This document shows, piece after piece, positions 41,161-50,912 of a DNA stretch of 64,000 nt; the first letter of the stretch is position 1; every line of letters begins with the position of its first letter. The notes under the pieces are model-generated. The model did not search any database. It had not been told where the DNA came from and was given only the letters and a program-made list of their open reading frames with translations. Source of the DNA: Candidatus Melainabacteria bacterium (GTDB lineage: Bacteria > Cyanobacteriota > Vampirovibrionia > Obscuribacterales > Obscuribacteraceae). The DNA is taken from assembly GCA_003151275.1 (NCBI GenBank), contig PLXC01000027.1:16631-80630 (forward strand), in the 5' to 3' direction. The translations under genes and the position numbers were made by a program.

Positions 41161-43760
41161 CTACGGAAAAATCTTCTTCGTGGTTGAGGTTGATAATTCT
41201 GTTGATAATATTGCTGGAAGTTGCGGACATTGTTGTTGCAAGCGCTGTCCTGTGTGATTGTCCTTTGTTGTTCTACGGGGCGAACCGTTTCAGTTACAGG
41301 AATGGGAAGCTCGATCGGTTTTACTGCTCTCGTGGCAATCGTCGCATCGACTTGTTCTTTGAGGAGGGCGTTTATATTAGCTTGGTTGCCGTAGTCGGCA
41401 TATTGGGCTTGTTCTGGAACGTACTTGCCAGCAGTGTCTTTGTTAACATTGAACACTGTAGTCATGCTTTGGTCGTTTGTGCGATTGGTTTTGTTGTGGT
41501 TTTCCAGGACCGAAGCCGCGTACAATCCCAGTGAAGACTTCGGATCTACTTTGTCTTTGTCAACATAGACAACGATTGCCTTGCCGTCCACACTTGCTTG
41601 TGCGCCTGCTTGTACCGCGTTTCCATCCCTGCTTGGGGCGATCACTAGCACTACCGGTTTACCTTGCTCCGTTGCGGCTTTCAATGCATCGGCGTAGTTT
41701 TCCTGAGTATATTTGAAATACTTGTCAACATATTCACCGAAGGCATCCTTCTTTGTTTTGGTTTCTGTTTTTTCTAATTTGTTTTCTTTGGGTTGGACAG
41801 TTTCAGTAGCTAAATCGGCATCGGTACGTTTTCTGGACTCTTCAGGTTTCTTTGTTTCGTGCACGGGTTCGATCGGTCTTTTCTCAAGTTGGCTAGGGTC
41901 GATCAGAGGTTTTAACTTTGTTGGCTTATCTAATAGGTGCGGAATACCAGCGTCTGGATTAATTTCGCCAATTTTCGGATTTGGATCCAAAGGTGCAGTT
42001 TTGTCATGGGTTTTTGGTCCCGGATGCGAAGGTCCGGGTGTCAGGTGAGGAAAGAGCGGTGCAAATTCAGCAGGTGATTCAACGCCCGGCTTTTTGGGAA
42101 GTTCGCAAATGCCGTCGTGGCACACGACACCCTCAGGCTTTTTTGTATGAGGATCGTTGATCGTCATTTTCGGTAGTAGTTCAGCCGGTTTTTTGGGCTG
42201 ATCAACTGGTCCCTCTTTCACCATTGGCTTTTTCTCTACGACTTCAGGCTTAACCTCCACTTGTTTCGCTATTGGCTTTTTCTCTTCAATTTTTGGTTTG
42301 GCTTCAACTTCTGTCGGTCGGAAGATATCGTCGAGTTTGCCTTTTCGGTCGTTGGCATATTTCTCAACATCTGCCTGCTTCATGTCGCTGCTCCAAGTGG
42401 CACTGGAGATTTTGCTCTTGTTTTTGTCCAGATATTCAAGGGCGGCCAGATTCTCAGCAAGTTTGGCTTTTGCCTCGGCTGGAATCAAACCTGTCGCCAT
42501 AGCTTTGGCGTAGAAGTCTTTGGTTTTATCTAATTCATCTTTAGAGATCCAGCCGTTCTTGTCGGAATCAATTGCATTGAAGTTCTCGGCGACAAACTTC
42601 GCAGCTGCTGTCGATTGTTTCTCGTCTTCACGTGCAGCTTCTTGTTTGCGAAGATATTCCGCCATGCTGTTGAGGCTGATCTCTTTGCTGCCGCCCCACC
42701 CCGCGGGGGCACCGGCAACTTCATCAAATCTGTTTCGCATTTCCTCGATCACTCTGCGCTGATCATTCGAAAGTGTGTTCTTCCATGCTGGAGTGTCCAG
42801 AATTTTGTTAAGTTCCGGGAGAGATATTTTGCCATTACCGTCGAGATCAAGTTCTGCTCTATGGTCGGCAAGATATTTGATCATTACTTCTGCCATGTAG
42901 GAACCGCGCGACATATCGACTAGACCCTTCTTTTCTGGCGCTGCCACCAATTTGTCATCGATTGCAGGTATGTGTTCGAGAGATCTAGGATTAGTATTGT
43001 TTTCCGCATGCTTGTTAATATCTGCTAAAGAAACTGAGTTGGAAAAGGTCGTGTCATTTACTGCGGACGCAATCTCGCTTTGATGACCTTTCATGAATTC
43101 CAGAGCTTCCCGTTGCTCCTGCAGCGCTTTGGCCGCTTCCTTCGTAACTAAGCCAGGGGTAGCGAGGGCTCGGTTGTCAAAGTCGATTTGCTTATCCATT
43201 TCAGCTGCTGAGATGAAGCCATCGTGGTCGGAGTCGACTGCGTCGAATTTTTCTTTGCTACCAAATTGTTTAAGGACACTTTGGGCATTGACGTACGCAT
43301 CGTATTTGGTGTCAGCTTTTGCGACGTAGCCATCCAATTTCGAGCCGGTGATTTCATCGGCATAGCCCCCCCATGCGGTCGGTGTGGACTGCGCTATTTC
43401 CTTGGTGTTCGCCAGAAGGTAAGCAGTCATTTCTCGCTCAAAGGGATCAAGGGAAGCTTGCATCTTTGGGTCATTTACAACGTGCTGCAGTTCTTTGGCT
43501 GAGAGAGAACCGTTGCCATCTAGATCGAGTGCGGAAAAGTTTTTCTTGCCGAAATCAACTGCCAGCTTTGGTAAATATCCCTGTTCCTGGCATTGCTGTG
43601 TTAAGGCGGTTAGAAATTGTTTGTTCGCTTCCGGTTGAGCGCCCGGCTTATTCATTTCGTCATGAATCTGTTTCAGCGCACCTTGTGTGTCATCGTTTCT
43701 CAACTGACCCATTACGCGATCAACTGCTTGTGGTACGGAAGTGTCTCTCGGCTCTGTCAT
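41157..43760 (-). CDS. EF-hand protein with Lys/Pro-rich linker and thioredoxin-like C-terminal domain
   Basis: An 867-residue protein with no signal peptide. Four canonical EF-hand loops are seen: DLDGNGSLSAKE (79-90), DSDHDGFISAAE (about 176), DLDGNGKISLPE (about 302) and DSDKNGWISKDE (about 398), each with Asp at positions 1, 3, 5 and Glu at 12. A Lys/Pro/Glu linker follows (480-680), then a thioredoxin-like domain (FGEYVDKYFKYTQEN onward) lacking CxxC, and a basic Gln-rich end (RRRFFRR). GGAGG lies eight bases before the ATG. Paralogous to the divergent gene at 44247. Calcium binding is predicted; partners unknown. Confidence 0.8.
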   Translation of the reverse strand: MTEPRDTSVPQAVDRVMGQLRNDDTQGALKQIHDEMNKPGAQPEANKQFLTALTQQCQEQGYLPKLAVDFGKKNFSALDLDGNGSLSAKELQHVVNDPKMQASLDPFEREMTAYLLANTKEIAQSTPTAWGGYADEITGSKLDGYVAKADTKYDAYVNAQSVLKQFGSKEKFDAVDSDHDGFISAAEMDKQIDFDNRALATPGLVTKEAAKALQEQREALEFMKGHQSEIASAVNDTTFSNSVSLADINKHAENNTNPRSLEHIPAIDDKLVAAPEKKGLVDMSRGSYMAEVMIKYLADHRAELDLDGNGKISLPELNKILDTPAWKNTLSNDQRRVIEEMRNRFDEVAGAPAGWGGSKEISLNSMAEYLRKQEAAREDEKQSTAAAKFVAENFNAIDSDKNGWISKDELDKTKDFYAKAMATGLIPAEAKAKLAENLAALEYLDKNKSKISSATWSSDMKQADVEKYANDRKGKLDDIFRPTEVEAKPKIEEKKPIAKQVEVKPEVVEKKPMVKEGPVDQPKKPAELLPKMTINDPHTKKPEGVVCHDGICELPKKPGVESPAEFAPLFPHLTPGPSHPGPKTHDKTAPLDPNPKIGEINPDAGIPHLLDKPTKLKPLIDPSQLEKRPIEPVHETKKPEESRKRTDADLATETVQPKENKLEKTETKTKKDAFGEYVDKYFKYTQENYADALKAATEQGKPVVLVIAPSRDGNAVQAGAQASVDGKAIVVYVDKDKVDPKSSLGLYAASVLENHNKTNRTNDQSMTTVFNVNKDTAGKYVPEQAQYADYGNQANINALLKEQVDATIATRAVKPIELPIPVTETVRPVEQQRTITQDSACNNNVRNFQQYYQQNYQPQPRRRFFRR

Positions 43761-44246
43761 TTAAAAATCCTCCAGCGAACGCCTTGTTTGTGAGCGATGC
43801 TAGAGACTAATTTGGAATTGTGTCCGTTGTGTACCTTTGCAACCGTTTTTTTATAAGAATGATGGCTGAGATCCTGCCTCAGTCAGGAGTAGCGTCAGAT
43901 ATCGGCGCGGATGCAACTCAACCTTCTACCGCGAAGGACTTGATCTAATATGTGAATAAGTTGGTCACCCTATTGGTTCTTTCTCGAATCAATGATTGCT
44001 AGGCCGGCAGTGTGTCACCATATACGGTGGCATATATCTGCCTACGATGAATCTTTATTAGGTTGATGCCGATTCTAGAAGTTCCAATCTGACAAATCAT
44101 AGCAATGCTTTGACTGTATACAAGGAACGCGTGAGCATTTGACGTTTTAAAAGTCCAAGGACGCTATGGCAACCAAGAAGTCACACTTGGAAATTATGCT
44201 GTTGAAATCGCTCCAGCGTTGAGCAACTCCCAGGAGGTTTTTTACA
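43761..44246. other. Divergent intergenic region between EF-hand paralogues
   Basis: A 486-bp gap shared by both EF-hand genes. The only structure I see is a CACC-N6-GGTG palindrome at 44016-44029. No clear sigma-70 promoter pair. Confidence 0.5.
44011..44036. repeat. CACC-N6-GGTG family palindrome, copy 7
   Basis: CACC-ATATAC-GGTG (44016-44029), perfect core, followed by GCATAT. It lies between the divergent EF-hand paralogues, 218 bp before the plus-strand start. Confidence 0.55.
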
Positions 44247-45836
44247 ATGTCTGATACCCGAATACCAGAAACAGCAGAAGCAAAAGGACACAAGGTTGTC
44301 GCCGATTTCGAAGGTAGCAAGAATGCCGATAATGCTCGCGCAGCGATCAACAATGAAATTATTGGTCATTCAGGAGATACTGAATACAACAAAAAGTTTT
44401 TGGGAACGGTCACAGAAGATTTGCAAAAAAAGGGGCTTCTTCCAGGGCTGACGGTAGATTTTGGCAAGGCCCATTTCGCCGAATTTGATCGAGATAAAGA
44501 CGGATGGGCGAGCGAAGCTGAAATACGTGCTGCTCTAGCTAACAACAAAGACAAATACTCACCGTTGGAGCGCGTACTGGGCAACCACCTTGCCGACACA
44601 GTGGCAGGCAAAGATATTCGCTCTGATGGCTATGTGAAACCATCCGAATTAGATACCTATAAAAAAGACTTTGCCACCAAATACGATGATTACGAAAATG
44701 GGCAGGGAGCTCTAAAGGTATTTGGCGGTAAAGATAATGATAGCTTCGACAAGACCGACACCGATCACAACGGACAACTGACTAAAGAGGAGATGAACAC
44801 TAGATTAACCCGAAATCAAGATATGATCGACAATCTCACATTGCTGCCAGGCAGGAAAGAACAATTAGAAGAAGAGAACAAAGCTCTGCGTTTTATGTCT
44901 GGGGACCATCAGGGCGCCATATCGAAAGCAGACTACTGGGATACCAAATTGGGTTGGGATATCACTCCGAGTGATTTGAAAGAATACGCAAAAGCCAACA
45001 AGAACCCAGCAGACACGCAAGCACCAGCCAAAGTAACTGAAGACACGGTGAGGACAACAGCCAAAGCTGAGGAGGACTTTCGAGCTGCTAAAGCAGCCCT
45101 AGATAAAGGAGCTCTCGATAAAGCAGCCCTCGATAAAGCAGCCCTCGATAAAGTAGCTCTCGATAAAGGAGCTCTCGATAAAGCAGCTCTCGATAAAGCA
45201 GCCCTCGATAAAGCAGCTCTCGATAAAGTCGAAGCTTACGACAAAACGCCATTCGGTAAATACGTAAAAGAAAATTTGCCTTACACGGAAAAGAACTTTG
45301 ATGAAGCGTTAGCGAAGGCAGCCAAAGACAGCAAACCTCTTGTGTTTGTGGTAGCTTCTCAAAAAAATACAGATGTGGTGACTGCTGCCGCGCAAGCCAC
45401 TAAAGACGGCAATGCAGTCGTGGTATTTCTTGATCCATCAAAGCTTTCACCGGACTCAAAATGGGGCAGGTATGCGCAACAGCTCGTTGACACACACAAC
45501 CGCACGTCGGGTACAAAGGAGGAATCTGTGAGCGCCGTTTTCGGCACGTATCAAGACGGATCAGGTAAAGCAACTCTGAGACAGCGTGATGCAAGTTTCA
45601 TGGATCGGGAGCATCCATTGAATGAGTACAACGCCGGATTGAGAGAGTTGATCAAGCAACATGGACCGGTGTATGCATCGCAACAGCGGGAAGTTCAACC
45701 ACCGATTCAACAAACAGTAAATCAACGTCCTGTCCAATATGAACAGCCAGTCCAATATCAACAACCAGTTCAATATGAACAACCTGTTCAATATGAACAA
45801 CCGGTAAGACGCGGGCTGTTTGGCCGTCGGCGATAA
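44247..45836 (+). CDS. EF-hand protein with ALDK tandem repeats, thioredoxin-like domain and PVQYEQ tail
   Basis: A 529-residue paralogue of the 867-residue protein. Two clear EF-hand loops (DRDKDGWASEAE near 76-87, DTDHNGQLTKEE near 171-182), nine pentapeptide repeats of (A/G/V)ALDK at about 283-327, then a thioredoxin-like domain without CxxC (FGKYVKENLPYTEKN onward), four hexapeptide repeats PVQYEQ/PVQYQQ and a basic end (RRGLFGRRR). AGGAGG precedes the ATG. It is divergent from its paralogue, with a terminator after it. Soluble, no signal peptide seen. Confidence 0.78.
   Translation: MSDTRIPETAEAKGHKVVADFEGSKNADNARAAINNEIIGHSGDTEYNKKFLGTVTEDLQKKGLLPGLTVDFGKAHFAEFDRDKDGWASEAEIRAALANNKDKYSPLERVLGNHLADTVAGKDIRSDGYVKPSELDTYKKDFATKYDDYENGQGALKVFGGKDNDSFDKTDTDHNGQLTKEEMNTRLTRNQDMIDNLTLLPGRKEQLEEENKALRFMSGDHQGAISKADYWDTKLGWDITPSDLKEYAKANKNPADTQAPAKVTEDTVRTTAKAEEDFRAAKAALDKGALDKAALDKAALDKVALDKGALDKAALDKAALDKAALDKVEAYDKTPFGKYVKENLPYTEKNFDEALAKAAKDSKPLVFVVASQKNTDVVTAAAQATKDGNAVVVFLDPSKLSPDSKWGRYAQQLVDTHNRTSGTKEESVSAVFGTYQDGSGKATLRQRDASFMDREHPLNEYNAGLRELIKQHGPVYASQQREVQPPIQQTVNQRPVQYEQPVQYQQPVQYEQPVQYEQPVRRGLFGRRR
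45093..45227 (+). repeat. Nine 15-bp tandem repeats encoding ALDK units
   Basis: Units alternate GCAGCCCTCGATAAA, GCTCTCGATAAA-type variants and GGAGCTCTCGATAAA, coding for (A/G/V)ALDK. The DNA identity is high, implying recent slippage expansion. Confidence 0.9.
45729..45800 (+). repeat. Four 18-bp tandem repeats encoding PVQYEQ
   Basis: Each unit encodes PVQYEQ or PVQYQQ; the four copies differ at a few synonymous or near-synonymous positions. They form the C-terminal tail before the RRGLFGRRR end. Confidence 0.85.
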
Positions 45837-45858
45837 TCTAAGGCTAATGAAGATGCTA

Positions 45859-45907
45859 CTTCACTACTCGTGGTGCCCGGCACCATGGTGGTGAAGTTGG
45901 CATTTTT
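45859..45907. terminator. Bidirectional-type terminator between convergent genes
   Basis: Outer arms CTTCAC (45859-45864) / GTGAAG (45891-45896) enclose a perfect inner hairpin GGTGCC-C-GGCACC (45872-45884). TTGGCATTTTT follows on the plus strand. It separates the EF-hand gene and the minus-strand response regulator gene. Confidence 0.65.
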
Positions 45908-45911
45908 ATAT

Positions 45912-46553
45912 CTAATTTTTTTCTTCGTCAGATTGTGGTTTGCTTTGCTCGAAGCCCATAAGCCTATGCATGAATGAATCCCACGCTTCATCCATATGAT
46001 CATCGGCTAGTTCTTTTAATGCATGCGCTTGATCTGTTGCAGCGCGATTATCCCTTGAAGCGCTGTCTGCAACCTTCTGTAAGTATGATTTCTCGTTGCG
46101 AGTCAAATTGAGTTTATCGGCGTTGGCCGCTACTTGCAGAACGCGTTGAGCGATTAGAGGGTCTAACCATGAGCTTCCTGAGTTGACTGTTCGAATCGCC
46201 ACTTCGAGCTTCGCTTTGCTAAATCCGTCTTTTATTATGTATCCGTTTGCGCCTGCTTGAAAGGAAGCGAACATGTCTTCATCAGAATCGTGTGAGGTCA
46301 GCATTATCGCTTTCAAACCAGGCAATTCTTGTTTCACTGTTTTCGTTACTTCAATGCCATCTACTTTAGGCAGTCCAATGTCCACTAAGGCAAGATTTGG
46401 CGGATTGGCAAGAATCTGGGTGATGGCAGTGGCGCCGTCTGCGGCTTGACCCACGACTACGAATCCCTTGATACCATTCAAAGCCACAGAGACTGCCGAT
46501 CTAATCAGCTCATTATCTTCAACTAGGAATATGGAAATAGTTTCGTCAGACAT
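45912..46553 (-). CDS. Response regulator, NarL-like receiver with degenerate output region
   Basis: A 213-residue regulator. The receiver (1-125) has the acidic pair (VEDNEL), phospho-accepting Asp in ALVDIGLP, Thr in MLTSH and Lys in YIIKDG. The remainder begins like a LuxR/GerE domain (LTRNEKSYLQKVADS) but then departs into an Ala/Asp-rich helical stretch with no recognition helix, so DNA binding is doubtful. It lies ten bases downstream of the hybrid kinase gene, its likely cognate partner. Confidence 0.8.
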   Translation of the reverse strand: MSDETISIFLVEDNELIRSAVSVALNGIKGFVVVGQAADGATAITQILANPPNLALVDIGLPKVDGIEVTKTVKQELPGLKAIMLTSHDSDEDMFASFQAGANGYIIKDGFSKAKLEVAIRTVNSGSSWLDPLIAQRVLQVAANADKLNLTRNEKSYLQKVADSASRDNRAATDQAHALKELADDHMDEAWDSFMHRLMGFEQSKPQSDEEKN

Positions 46554-46563
46554 GCGAGCCTCA

Positions 46564-49005
46564 TCAACTGGAAGTAGTGGAAGTCATGGTTAGTGTTTCA
46601 ATCTCTAGGAGTGCTTCCTCGAAGGCATCTACCAATTGACCATATAACTGGCGCGCTTCGTCCCATGCTAGATTCCGAGTCGCCTCTCCTATTTGTTTGC
46701 TTAGGGATGCCATATCATGCATGGAAATAGTTGAGCAGTAACCTTTCAATTCGTGGGTGTTTGCTTTTGCCATAGCTAGATCTTGGCTTTCGATTGCGTC
46801 CTTTAATTTCGCCAAGATCGCCGGCGTGCCATCAGCAAACATTCGCAAAAGCCTGCAGGCGGCTTCCCAGCCGAAGTTGACTGTAAGCATCTCGGTGTCT
46901 AATCCACGACGTTGATTCTCCGGTGTGACTTCAGTTCTTGAAATATCTTCGCTCACAACAGTAGTGCTGCGCGATGATCGTTCCAGCTGAAAACGAATTT
47001 CGTAAGTTTGGAATTCAACCAACCGATGCGGCAACAAAGTGCTCAACAACTGCTTCAAGCCATCAATCGTAATTGGTTTGGCGACGTACTCGTCCATGCC
47101 AATTGCAATACAATTCTCTCGATCTCCTTCCATAGCATTTGCTGTCATGGCAATAATTATTGGAGAAGTCTTGATCGTATCGCCCAGGGCTCGTATCTGA
47201 CGCGTCGCTTCAAACCCGTCCATAACTGGCATTTGACAATCCATCAGGATGACATCAAATTCTTGTTGCTTAATCAAATCGACTGCTTCCTTGCCATTGC
47301 CGCATATAACGGGCGTCAGTCCCAGTTTTCTAAGCTGCAAGTTTGCCACTTCCTGGTTAATTGGATTGTCTTCAACAATGAGCGCTCTTAGTGTTGGATC
47401 CAAGCAGTGATCTTTATTGTCTCGTTCCAAGCCTCGGGTAATTGGTGATAATTTCTTGCCATTGGACAAGTCGTGAAGGCATTGAAGCAACTGTGTTTGC
47501 TTCAGAGGCCGGGTTAGGTAAGCTGAGAATCCCGCTTTAACTGCATCTTCGCCCAATGCCGCTTGATCGAAACTAGTCACTAAAATTCCAAACAGCTCCA
47601 AATGGTTGACCAGTGTTGCCAAATCGGTGGAAACGGTTGAGCGATCGATATTAGCAGCGTCAACATTGATCAAGGCAAAATCATAGATGCTGCCGTTTTT
47701 ACGAGAGCGTTCCACTTCCAGCACAGCTTCCTTAGGGTCAGCAGCGCTGCCAAAGCCCATCCCATAGTGGGTCGTCAATTTGCGTAAGTACTCCAGTTCG
47801 CGCAGGGTAAAGTTGACCGCCAACAACCTGCCCGTGGGATTGGTTACCAACTCGATTTTCTGCTCGCCTGTTTGCACTGGTAATTTGAACCAAAAGGTAG
47901 AGCCCTTCCCTTGGGTGCTCTGCACGCCAATTTCGCCGCCCATCAACTCGACCATCAATTTTGATATTGCCAGCCCCAGACCTGTGCCACCGTTTGTGGT
48001 GGCAGCTTTTTCCATGCCTTGAGAAAACGGCTTGAAAAGTCTTTGCATGGTTTCGGGTGACAAACCCGAGCCGCTATCCTCAATTGCAAACTTGAGCATG
48101 TTGCTGCTGCCAGGCTCGTTGTGGACTGTAATTAGGACGTGTCCTTTGTCCGTAAATTTGACGGCGTTACTGCCCAGGTTCAGCAGAATTTGACGCAGAC
48201 GCGTAGCATCACTTGTGATGCATCGATTAACCGTTGGCTCCACAAAGGTAATGAGAGAAATTTCTTTCAGGCGTGCTTGCCCACCAAGTATTTCTGCGAC
48301 TCCCTCGATAACCTCAAGCAGATCGAACTCGGCATTTTCCAGAGGAAACCGACCAGCTTCCATTTTCGAGAAGAGCAAGATATCGTTGACCACATTAAGC
48401 AAAGCGCCGCCTGAACTTTTAATTACTTCTACAAACTTGCTTTGTTCTACATTGAGACTGGTCCTTCGCAGCAGATCGCTCATGCCGATGACCGCGTTCA
48501 TGGGCGTGCGAATTTCGTGACTCATGTTGGCCAGAAATTCTGCTTTGAAGCGTGCCGCCGCCAGGGCCTCATCGCGCGCTTTGACTAGCTCTTCGTTCAA
48601 ATTCTTGATTTCTCTGTTGGCAGCGAATCGCTCGATTGCATAGAGCAAGGCGCGACTGAGCCAGTTTGACTTCAGGTCTCGCTTGACTAAATAGTCCTGG
48701 GCACCGAGTTTAACTGCTTCAAGAGCTACTGAATGCTCATTTAAACCGGTCAAGACGACAATCGGGATGCTGTTCGTTTTGTTGCGTACCGAGATGAAAG
48801 TATGGATGCCCTGGCTTTCGGGCATTGTTAGGTCGAGCAGGAGCACATCAATGGCGCCCCGCTCGATGCGGTCTAGCCCTTCTTGGATGCTTTCGACGCA
48901 CTCGACTGCAAAATTGCCAGTCTCACTTTCGGCTAAAAGCTTTTGCAGCAGCCGGGCATCTTCACGATTGTGGTCGATGACTAGTACGTTAATATCTTTG
49001 CTCAT
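46564..49005 (-). CDS. Hybrid histidine kinase: REC-DHp-HATPase-REC-like-REC-HPt
   Basis: An 813-residue soluble hybrid kinase with no membrane segment. Order: N-terminal receiver (LLLDLTMPES), DHp with MSHEIRTPMNAVI, HATPase (NLGSNAVKFTDKGH, GGTGLGLAIS), a degenerate receiver-like domain (about 400-510) without the acidic pocket, an intact receiver (IVEDNPINQEV, LMDCQMPVMDG) and a C-terminal HPt domain with His in THELKGYC. A multistep phosphorelay ending in the adjacent response regulator is expected. A hairpin AGATGCC/GGCATCT at 49046-49062 lies 41 bp before the start. Confidence 0.88.
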   Translation of the reverse strand: MSKDINVLVIDHNREDARLLQKLLAESETGNFAVECVESIQEGLDRIERGAIDVLLLDLTMPESQGIHTFISVRNKTNSIPIVVLTGLNEHSVALEAVKLGAQDYLVKRDLKSNWLSRALLYAIERFAANREIKNLNEELVKARDEALAAARFKAEFLANMSHEIRTPMNAVIGMSDLLRRTSLNVEQSKFVEVIKSSGGALLNVVNDILLFSKMEAGRFPLENAEFDLLEVIEGVAEILGGQARLKEISLITFVEPTVNRCITSDATRLRQILLNLGSNAVKFTDKGHVLITVHNEPGSSNMLKFAIEDSGSGLSPETMQRLFKPFSQGMEKAATTNGGTGLGLAISKLMVELMGGEIGVQSTQGKGSTFWFKLPVQTGEQKIELVTNPTGRLLAVNFTLRELEYLRKLTTHYGMGFGSAADPKEAVLEVERSRKNGSIYDFALINVDAANIDRSTVSTDLATLVNHLELFGILVTSFDQAALGEDAVKAGFSAYLTRPLKQTQLLQCLHDLSNGKKLSPITRGLERDNKDHCLDPTLRALIVEDNPINQEVANLQLRKLGLTPVICGNGKEAVDLIKQQEFDVILMDCQMPVMDGFEATRQIRALGDTIKTSPIIIAMTANAMEGDRENCIAIGMDEYVAKPITIDGLKQLLSTLLPHRLVEFQTYEIRFQLERSSRSTTVVSEDISRTEVTPENQRRGLDTEMLTVNFGWEAACRLLRMFADGTPAILAKLKDAIESQDLAMAKANTHELKGYCSTISMHDMASLSKQIGEATRNLAWDEARQLYGQLVDAFEEALLEIETLTMTSTTSS

Positions 49006-49045
49006 CGCTCTTCTTACTCAATTCATCGTTCGAAGGTTAAGGGGT

Positions 49046-49062
49046 AGATGCCAGAGGCATCT
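49046..49062. promoter_or_regulatory. Inverted repeat upstream of the hybrid kinase
   Basis: AGATGCC, AGA, GGCATCT: perfect 7-bp arms in the upstream region shared with the divergent TPR gene (49259). No other element is recognised in this 253-bp region. Confidence 0.35.
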
Positions 49063-49258
49063 GAACGAAAAATTTGATTGCAGTCTAAATGGTAAGCCAG
49101 GCTGATTTTGTCGACTCTTCACGATGTTATGTGCGCGTCACAATGCTCATGCCCTTAAATTGCCCTAAAATAACTGTCCAGAGGAGCCCTAAATTAAGAT
49201 ACTTTGAACGCTGGAATGGGCAGTAATCAATTATCTTTCCGCCATTTAGACGACAAAC

Positions 49259-50773
49259 ATGAATCAAGGCCAGAAAAGTTTTGCGGAACTAGGCGCTGAA
49301 GCGTTCCAAGAGGGACGCTACAGTCAAGCTGAAAACTTCATGCACGCGGCTTTGCGAGAAGCTGATGATGCCGGCGATGACCTTGAAATCGCCAATGTCT
49401 TGGACAATCTTGCCGAGATTTATTTTGAGCAGGGCAAATACGACAAGGCTGAACCACTTTACGACCGCTCGTTAACGATTCGGGAGCGCACGTTGCCGAG
49501 CCTTCACGAAGATATCGTTGCCAGTTTGAACAATTTATCAGCGTTGTACTTTTTCCAGGAACGTTACGCAGAGGCTGAGCCGCTCTGTAAGCGACTGACG
49601 AACGTTTACATGTATGCGTTAGGCGCGGAGCATCCTGAAGTTGCAAACAGTCTGGCTAACTTGGGTTTGGTTTATGCCGGCCAAAAACAATACGAAGAAG
49701 CGGAGAAAGCTTATAAGCGCTCTCTTCTAATTCTTGAAAAGGCCGTGGGATTTAAACATTCCGAGGTCGGAATTGGATTGAGTAACCTCGCCAAGCTCTA
49801 TCAGGATCAAGGGAAATTTCAGCAATCGCGTTTTCTGTGGGAGCAAGCGTTAGGCATACTGGAAACCAGTCTGGGCAAAAATAGCGGTGAGTTAAGCGAA
49901 GTAATTCGTAATCTAAATCACGTTCTTATTGAACTTGGCGACAAAACCGCCGCCGAATCATTGGAACTTAGACTTCTTGAGCTTGAAGAAAAATCAATAG
50001 AAGCTAGCGATGCTGAGGTTCTTCAGAGAATGTCGAGTCTCGCCAAGTTCAATGCGGCCAGAGGAAAATACGCAGAAGCGACAAATTTATATAGACGCAT
50101 TATCTCGATCAAATGTCGCATCCTCGGCGAACGGCACCCCAATGTTGCCAGCACCATGGTCGATCTTGCGGATCTACATGAAGCTGATGGTGAGCAAGAA
50201 AAAGCTGAGGAGCTCTACAAGGATGCGCTGCTCATTTACGAAAAACGATTGCCGCCGTCTCATCCAGACAATACTCTTGCCTTGCTGAAATTAGCGAATC
50301 ACTATCAGAAATTGAGTCATTACGAACAAGCTTCTCTAGTGTGGGAGCGATTGTTATCGATCAGGCAAAGTGAAACGCCGCAAAACAATCAAGAACTGCT
50401 CCTGTGTCTTAAGAACTTGGCTCAGTCGAGATATTTAGAAAACAATTTCTCTGCTGCAGAACTATTGCTTAAGCGCTTAATCGGCATTCTAGAGCCCTCT
50501 CATGCGCAGGTCGATACGGATATCGCAACCTGCTTTTTCTATCTGGCGGAAATTCTTCGACGCAAACAAAAATACGATGAGGCAGAGATTTATTATTTGC
50601 GGGCTATCGATGGACAAACCAAAGCTCTGGGTGCAGAGGACACAGTAGTGGGACAGCTGCTTGAGTGTTACGCGAAGTTGCTTGAGGAGACGCATCGGCA
50701 TGAGTCTGCAAGCCACATTCGACAATGCGCAGATGCAATCCTTTCCAAGAACGCGGCAGTTACGTCTAAATAA
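49259..50773 (+). CDS. Cytosolic TPR protein, kinesin-light-chain-type repeats
   Basis: A 504-residue protein made almost entirely of 42-residue TPR_12-type repeats (for example LDNLAEIYFEQGKYDKAEPL), about nine to ten copies, with no signal peptide or membrane segment. Such arrays are protein-interaction scaffolds. It is divergent from the hybrid kinase gene, so a signalling link is possible. No clear ribosome binding site precedes the ATG. The 121 bp after it contain nothing recognised before the GATATC palindrome at 50895. Confidence 0.85.
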   Translation: MNQGQKSFAELGAEAFQEGRYSQAENFMHAALREADDAGDDLEIANVLDNLAEIYFEQGKYDKAEPLYDRSLTIRERTLPSLHEDIVASLNNLSALYFFQERYAEAEPLCKRLTNVYMYALGAEHPEVANSLANLGLVYAGQKQYEEAEKAYKRSLLILEKAVGFKHSEVGIGLSNLAKLYQDQGKFQQSRFLWEQALGILETSLGKNSGELSEVIRNLNHVLIELGDKTAAESLELRLLELEEKSIEASDAEVLQRMSSLAKFNAARGKYAEATNLYRRIISIKCRILGERHPNVASTMVDLADLHEADGEQEKAEELYKDALLIYEKRLPPSHPDNTLALLKLANHYQKLSHYEQASLVWERLLSIRQSETPQNNQELLLCLKNLAQSRYLENNFSAAELLLKRLIGILEPSHAQVDTDIATCFFYLAEILRRKQKYDEAEIYYLRAIDGQTKALGAEDTVVGQLLECYAKLLEETHRHESASHIRQCADAILSKNAAVTSK

Positions 50774-50894
50774 TTGGTTCGATGTCGCAGACTAAAATAG
50801 ACGTAAGCAAATTTTGGCAATTTTTCGAAAGTTTAGTCTGAGAACATCTCACAAGCTGCTCAGCTCAGGGCTAGGTCACTTCTCGAACGAGATC

Positions 50895-50912
50895 TTGACC
50901 GATATCGGTTTA
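50895..50912. repeat. Solo GATATC palindrome
   Basis: TTGACCGATATCGGTTTA, one mismatch from the eutA-associated copies. It lies in the 306-bp gap between the TPR gene and the MarR gene. Like array 1, the following bases contain a GGT-rich stretch (TAGGTTTGC). Confidence 0.7.
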
